Made by a program: the position numbers and the translations under genes. Below, one piece after another: positions 60,731 to 64,000 of a stretch of 64,000 bases of DNA (position 1 is its first letter; each line of letters starts with the position of its first letter). Source of the DNA: Halosimplex rubrum (lineage in GTDB: Archaea > Halobacteriota > Halobacteria > Halobacteriales > Haloarculaceae); the NCBI RefSeq assembly GCF_013415885.1, contig NZ_CP058910.1, forward strand, positions 2,542,001-2,606,000, written 5' to 3'. The notes beneath the pieces were generated by a model. It worked only from the letters and a program-made list of their open reading frames with translations. It had not been told where the DNA came from and searched no databases.

Positions 60731-61500
60731 AAGTCGCTGAGCCCTTGTTGCGGGTCTTCGGTGACTGTTGCATCTCGACCGATGCCGTCGATGAGCTGGG
60801 ACCGAGTTTCGAACGCTCTATCGAGTTTACTGGTGTCTTTGATGCGGAACGCTGTACCGTGGTTGCGTGCGCCGCCCGAATCCCGCAGGTGCATCCGCAG
60901 GTCGATTTTGATGATAGACTCCCGAATCAGGTTCAGGAACTCTTCGGCGTCGAATCCTTCCAGGTAGTACGCTTCGTTGTACCAGAAGTGTTCGTCGCCG
61001 TCGATAGTCTGTGTGTCCGCCTCCACGAGAACCATCTCGGGAACTTTCTCGACATACGTATCGTGGAGGAAGTCGAGCGGATAGGTAGCGATTATCCCGT
61101 CGTCTTCGTGTTCGATATGTACGCCGTCATCATCTGTGACGGTTCGGAATCCCTGATTGTTGTAGGTATCAACGTGGAGTGTGATTTTGAGTGCGGGCCG
61201 TCCGTCATCGTCTTCATAGCCGTATTTCTCCACCAGCGACGACGCCCACAGTTCACGGGAACCTCTCGGTGGCTCTTTCGTGAACAGCGTCATCATACTG
61301 CCCGAGTTCCGACGAGCGGACTTCAGCTCGACACCTGCGGCGTCAGGACCAGGGACGTTGTTCTCTGTGATACCGAGTAAGTCTTCAAGCGTCTTTCCGA
61401 TGCCTGTGTTCCCGCTTCGGTGGGATTTGACGTATCCCATCTCCTCTATCTCTTCGAGTTTCTCGACAAACTCTTCGAACGAGTCGAAGTTCCCGTGCAT
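60727..61500 (-). CDS. MvaI/BcnI-family restriction endonuclease
   Basis: 257-aa protein matching the MvaI/BcnI fold: TGIGKTLEDLLGITENNVPG (about residues 31-50) followed by DAAGVELKSARRNSGSMMTL, which holds the E-x-K active-site element. ATG 61500 (MHGNFDSFEEF) was chosen because the alternative start two codons earlier is a TTG. MvaI/BcnI enzymes act as monomers that nick each strand of pseudo-palindromic sites. It is convergent with the methyltransferase gene, forming a type II pair. Confidence 0.85.
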   Translation of the reverse strand: MHGNFDSFEEFVEKLEEIEEMGYVKSHRSGNTGIGKTLEDLLGITENNVPGPDAAGVELKSARRNSGSMMTLFTKEPPRGSRELWASSLVEKYGYEDDDGRPALKITLHVDTYNNQGFRTVTDDDGVHIEHEDDGIIATYPLDFLHDTYVEKVPEMVLVEADTQTIDGDEHFWYNEAYYLEGFDAEEFLNLIRESIIKIDLRMHLRDSGGARNHGTAFRIKDTSKLDRAFETRSQLIDGIGRDATVTEDPQQGLSDF

Positions 61501-61710
61501 CTGCAACCGACTTTTAGCTCAGTAGCTTTAGCTTTTGGCACCAAGTGAGTCACTTGATGGAAGAGCCATATTTTGAGCAGAACACATAACAACCAAATTT
61601 TCGCCGTCACATCAGCCTAATTCTCTTCTCGAATCTGTATACAGCGGACAATATATTGTCGCCTGTGTACAGTGAATAGCGCCTATGTGCTGACAGGTGG
61701 GGGTCGGGGT

Positions 61711-62220
61711 TTACACTAGGAAGTGTTGTTGGAGAGCAATCGCAACTGCAACTCCGTTCGCCACGAGACCGAGCAGATAGAACGCCCAGTTACCGATGAA
61801 CGAGCCGCTCTTTGTTAGGCCGAGTGCGTGCTTGTGCGAGCTAATTGGTTTGTACGGGCGCACCCCTGAAGGAGTCATACTATCACCGACGATGTGGAAC
61901 AGCACCGAACAGAAGCCGACGAAGAACAGGAACGCCACGGGAACCGCAACCGCAACAACTCCAATCTCATCGAGTCCGTATTGAATCCCAACCCCGAGAC
62001 CTGCGAGTCCAAGCCCAACCAAGACCGCAAACCAAATTGTGTGCGTTGGTCCTCGATGCGGGAGGAGAGCAATCACCATATCTTTGTCTGGGAGCATCGA
62101 GAGAAACAAGATTGTCACCAACCCACCGATGGCTAAGATTGGGCGTCCCGCTTCAAGCAGGATGTAGGTTATCGGCGAGTAGAGCAAGAGGGCGATTCCT
62201 TTGTGTCCTTGACCGTGCAT
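61711..62220 (-). CDS. YdjM-like membrane-bound metal-dependent hydrolase
   Basis: 169-aa membrane protein with the family's metal-binding His/Asp pattern: MHGQGHKG at the start, MLPDKD, HRGPTHT and HIVGDS, set among four spans (e.g. IWFAVLVGLGLAGLGVGIQY and NWAFYLLGLVANGVAVAIAL). The ATG at 62220 is preferred to an upstream TTG. Such proteins are common in haloarchaeal viruses and may act on lipids or phosphoesters. Co-oriented with the HTH gene at 62452, with only four bases between them. Confidence 0.82.
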   Translation of the reverse strand: MHGQGHKGIALLLYSPITYILLEAGRPILAIGGLVTILFLSMLPDKDMVIALLPHRGPTHTIWFAVLVGLGLAGLGVGIQYGLDEIGVVAVAVPVAFLFFVGFCSVLFHIVGDSMTPSGVRPYKPISSHKHALGLTKSGSFIGNWAFYLLGLVANGVAVAIALQQHFLV

Positions 62221-62224
62221 GGTT

Positions 62225-62452
62225 TCATAATTCAACCCGTTTCAGAGCGTATCGTTCCTTAGATGATTCTGCGAGCGGTGCGACAATCTCCATCTCCCTA
62301 AGCGACGAGATGATGTTGTACGTCTTCATCTTCGTCCACCCAAACTGAGATGAGAGTTGGTCTACGGTTGCGGTTCCAGCTCGGCGGAGATACATCACGA
62401 TGAGTTTGCCTGCGTCCGATTCTACACGAGAAAGTAATTGTTCTAATTTCAT
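62225..62452 (-). CDS. Small winged-helix regulator
   Basis: 75-aa winged-helix protein (KLEQLLSRVESDAGKLIVMY; TVDQLSSQFGWTKMKTYNII; wing ending RYALKRVEL). First gene of a two-gene unit with the metal-dependent hydrolase. Divergent from the nuclease-like gene at 62583 and probably controlling that intergenic region. A TATA-like catatttaga lies on the minus strand about 30 bases before the ATG. Confidence 0.7.
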   Translation of the reverse strand: MKLEQLLSRVESDAGKLIVMYLRRAGTATVDQLSSQFGWTKMKTYNIISSLREMEIVAPLAESSKERYALKRVEL

Positions 62453-62582
62453 AACTGAACAACTGTAAATATATTCTCGAAGTCTAAATATGTTGTTGTA
62501 GTTATACTTTGGGTGCGCCCGTGCGTGGGTGTGGTTTGGTACACAGGAGCACCTTAAGGGATTCATATAATTATATTGGTAT

Positions 62583-63185
62583 ATGCTTTCTGCGGTGACA
62601 GAAGACTTACGAAGTGAAGCACAGACAGACGGAATTTCGAACGCTGAAGATTACGACCGCTCCCCATCTGAGCGAGAGTTCGACAGGCTCGCTGGTGAAC
62701 TCGGTGAGTTGGCGTTCGCTCGATTTCTTGAAGAACAGACTAATTTTGCGTTCGAACATCTCGGCGGCAAGACTGAGTGCGACTTCAACGTCGAAGGAGT
62801 CGAGATTGATGTGAAGACTCGAACAGAGATTGACGATAACAAGCGAGACCTCATCGTCCCGACCGACCTCCCAGACGGCCTCCACGATATGTACATCCTC
62901 CTGCGTTGCGTGTACGATGAAGATGAGATGGACAAGCAACGTCACAAGCGCAGCATCCAAGGAATCGAAGTCATCCAACGATGGGACAAGGAGACAGTTG
63001 AAGAGAAAGGCGAGGCGTTCAACCCACCACAAGTGCAAGGGCGAGCATCAGAGAATTATCGAGATACAGTCATCGTTGATTTTGAAGACGGTGACGGACT
63101 GCTCGATGTTATCCCGACTATCGAGCGGATGGTTCGGGAGACCGTTCAACTCTCTGCTGAACCGCAAGCACAGCCTGCTGACTGA
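62583..63185 (+). CDS. PD-(D/E)XK-like nuclease-fold protein
   Basis: 200-aa protein. After a helical lead (GELGELAFARFLEEQTNFAF) comes VEGVEIDVKTRTE (about residues 73-85), where D-x-K with an upstream Glu fits a PD-(D/E)XK active site. The remainder is alpha/beta with an acidic end. Likely a nuclease for defence or replication; target unknown. A TATA-like ccttaagg lies about 30 bases before ATG 62583. Confidence 0.65.
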   Translation: MLSAVTEDLRSEAQTDGISNAEDYDRSPSEREFDRLAGELGELAFARFLEEQTNFAFEHLGGKTECDFNVEGVEIDVKTRTEIDDNKRDLIVPTDLPDGLHDMYILLRCVYDEDEMDKQRHKRSIQGIEVIQRWDKETVEEKGEAFNPPQVQGRASENYRDTVIVDFEDGDGLLDVIPTIERMVRETVQLSAEPQAQPAD

Positions 63186-63204
63186 TTCACATCTTTTCTC
63201 TAAC

Positions 63205-63395
63205 TCTTAACCAACACTCGAACGCTCAGAGTAACATCTGTTGGTTAAGACTTTCTGGCGGGTTCTCCGCCGTGCCCGTTCGATTGTTAGACGCTCTACT
63301 TACCGAATTCGGACAGTAATAACTCTGTTCTGCTTGAAAACACGGAGTAGAAGGCTTCTCAACACCTCCGTAGCTAGCCTGTGCTCTCTAAGCGT
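63205..63395 (-). repeat. Structured imperfect-palindrome element R3
   Basis: Starts with the 11-bp inverted repeat TCTTAACCAAC (63205-63215)/GTTGGTTAAGA (63240-63250), also seen at 49.06-49.11 kb. Continues with ccgtgcccgttcgattgtta and AGACGCTCTAC (63289-63299), then actctgttctgcttg and the end agcctgtgctctc. Read on the minus strand it aligns block by block with R2. Confidence 0.65.
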
Positions 63396-64000
63396 TATAC
63401 GGATTACTCCCCCAGAATTGTTTGTACTTTCTATCAACTAACTCAAGTCCTAACGCTCGTGGAGGTTCACTTTTATAAGTACTATTGATTTCAGAATTTC
63501 GTACAACATCATAGACGTAATAGTGATGTTCAGTTTGAATAACGACTGTTTCGTTTTGGTCTACTCGATTCCACGACAAAGGAAAGTCTCCATCAGACAT
63601 ATCAGAAGAATCCCACCACTCTTCATATTCAGGTATTCCTGAATATTCTTGTTGGTTATTTCGAAGAACCCACACTCTTTGATAACTATCTTGTTGCTCG
63701 ATTTCAAGGTAACACTGCCACGTTGAAGCGTTCTCTTCACTATCATCACTAGAATAATCTCGGAAAGATTCACAGTGGGAAAACCATATATTTGGCTCTT
63801 CTTGGAGAGCGTAACTCTTCGAGTCGAACGTATAATCTTGGATGGTTTGCGACTCGATATCTGTATCTAATCGCTCGTTCTCTTGTTGTAATTTATCAGT
63901 TCGCTCTTCGAGTTCACCGATTCTATCTTGTTGTTCGGCGAGCTGGTCCTGGTGGTCTACATAAGAGTATCCCAGATACCCGATGCTAACAATTACAAAA
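63388..64000 (-). CDS. Partial membrane/coiled-coil protein running off the window
   Basis: Open frame on the minus strand from the window end down to its stop at 63388. The visible part starts with a hydrophobic FVIVSIGYLGYSYVDHQ, then a coiled coil (QDQLAEQQDRIGELEERTDK), a middle domain (YALQEEPNIWFSHCESFRDY) and a C-terminal domain (YVYDVVRNSEINSTYKSEPP) ending NPYNA. The start lies beyond 64,000. It looks like a membrane-anchored protein with a soluble sensing or binding domain. Continuity was checked by translating across 63676-64000 in one frame without stops. Confidence 0.7.
   Translation of the reverse strand, partial: FVIVSIGYLGYSYVDHQDQLAEQQDRIGELEERTDKLQQENERLDTDIESQTIQDYTFDSKSYALQEEPNIWFSHCESFRDYSSDDSEENASTWQCYLEIEQQDSYQRVWVLRNNQQEYSGIPEYEEWWDSSDMSDGDFPLSWNRVDQNETVVIQTEHHYYVYDVVRNSEINSTYKSEPPRALGLELVDRKYKQFWGSNPYNA

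Larger units (their letters stand above)
39034..64000. mobile_element. Integrated haloarchaeal element (provirus/vesicle-plasmid type), left end inside dam-like gene
   Basis: From 39,034 on the composition is clearly more AT-rich and the genes are of mobile-element kind: membrane particle-type proteins, two P-loop ATPases, an MCM helicase, several methylases, a restriction enzyme, small HTH and zinc proteins, and repeated intergenic motifs. The left boundary is within the methylase gene. No integrase or right-hand copy of the methylase 3' end is in the window, so the element extends beyond 64,000. It is integrated rather than free because host sequence is continuous up to its left edge. Confidence 0.75.

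Noticed and set aside
39034-64000. CRISPR array or cas genes
   Set aside because: The repeats in the element are few, irregularly spaced over kilobases and lack unique spacers; no cas-type protein is seen.
39034-64000. Integrase or transposase for the element
   Set aside because: None of the proteins shows the tyrosine or serine recombinase or DDE signature; it may lie beyond 64,000.

Overview
The window comes from a haloarchaeon (class Halobacteria). Roughly the first 39 kb is GC-rich chromosome with strongly acidic proteins, TATA-type archaeal promoters, tetrahydromethanopterin enzymology and the archaeal S10/spc/alpha-type ribosomal protein operon, including the haloarchaeal L32e with a helix-hairpin-helix extension at its N-terminus. 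From about 39,034 to the window end the base composition drops abruptly and almost all genes are of mobile-element type.

Layout. 0.1-15.5 kb: housekeeping and regulatory genes (DUF2240, HAD hydrolase, NAD-binding reductase, two bacterio-opsin-activator-type regulators, a Gln-rich low-complexity protein, a GTPBP1-like GTPase, phosphoglycolate phosphatase, a membrane J-protein, pyrF, a BKACE enzyme, an esterase, mch). 15.5-16.5 kb: tRNA-Gly(GCC) with a displaced copy of its 3' end (an integration scar), a tiny zinc protein and the operon promoter. 16.5-31.1 kb: SPOUT-like protein, rpl3-rpl4-rpl23-rpl2-rps19-rpl22-rps3-rpl29-rnp1-rps17-rpl14-rpl24-rps4e-rpl5-rps14-rps8-rpl6-rpl32e-rpl19e-rpl18-rps5-rpl30-rpl15-secY, most genes translationally coupled by ATGA/TGATG overlaps. 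Two spacers (before rpl23 and before rps19) hold a duplicated 21-codon mini-ORF with two hairpins. 31.3-37.7 kb: a peptide-type ABC importer whose binding protein looks circularly permuted. 37.8-39.0 kb: a hypothetical gene and a Dam-type methylase cut off at its 3' part by the element.

The element (39.03 kb to beyond the window) has a particle/vesicle-type block: a divergent 1065-aa double-propeller membrane protein, a surface glycoprotein-like protein with one C-terminal anchor, small and large membrane proteins, and a Zot-like P-loop ATPase. This resembles the conserved block of pleolipoviruses or of vesicle-forming haloarchaeal plasmids such as pR1SE. A second, shorter ATPase with the same motifs carries a helix-hairpin-helix domain nearly identical to the one in host L32e and heads a coupled cluster of small membrane/zinc proteins. 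Replication is represented by a divergent MCM helicase with a ribbon-helix-helix/coiled-coil partner. Defence and modification are represented by a C5-cytosine methylase, an MvaI/BcnI-like restriction endonuclease convergent with an amino-methyltransferase, and a PD-(D/E)XK-like protein. No integrase or right end is visible, so the element continues past the window.

The element's spacers contain three unusual repeat families: five copies of a 37/43-bp palindromic repeat, a ~103-bp spacer duplicated almost exactly after two genes, and 100-200-nt imperfectly palindromic structured elements. These, the duplicated leader ORFs of the ribosomal operon, the permuted binding protein and the paired ATPases are the most novel-looking items.
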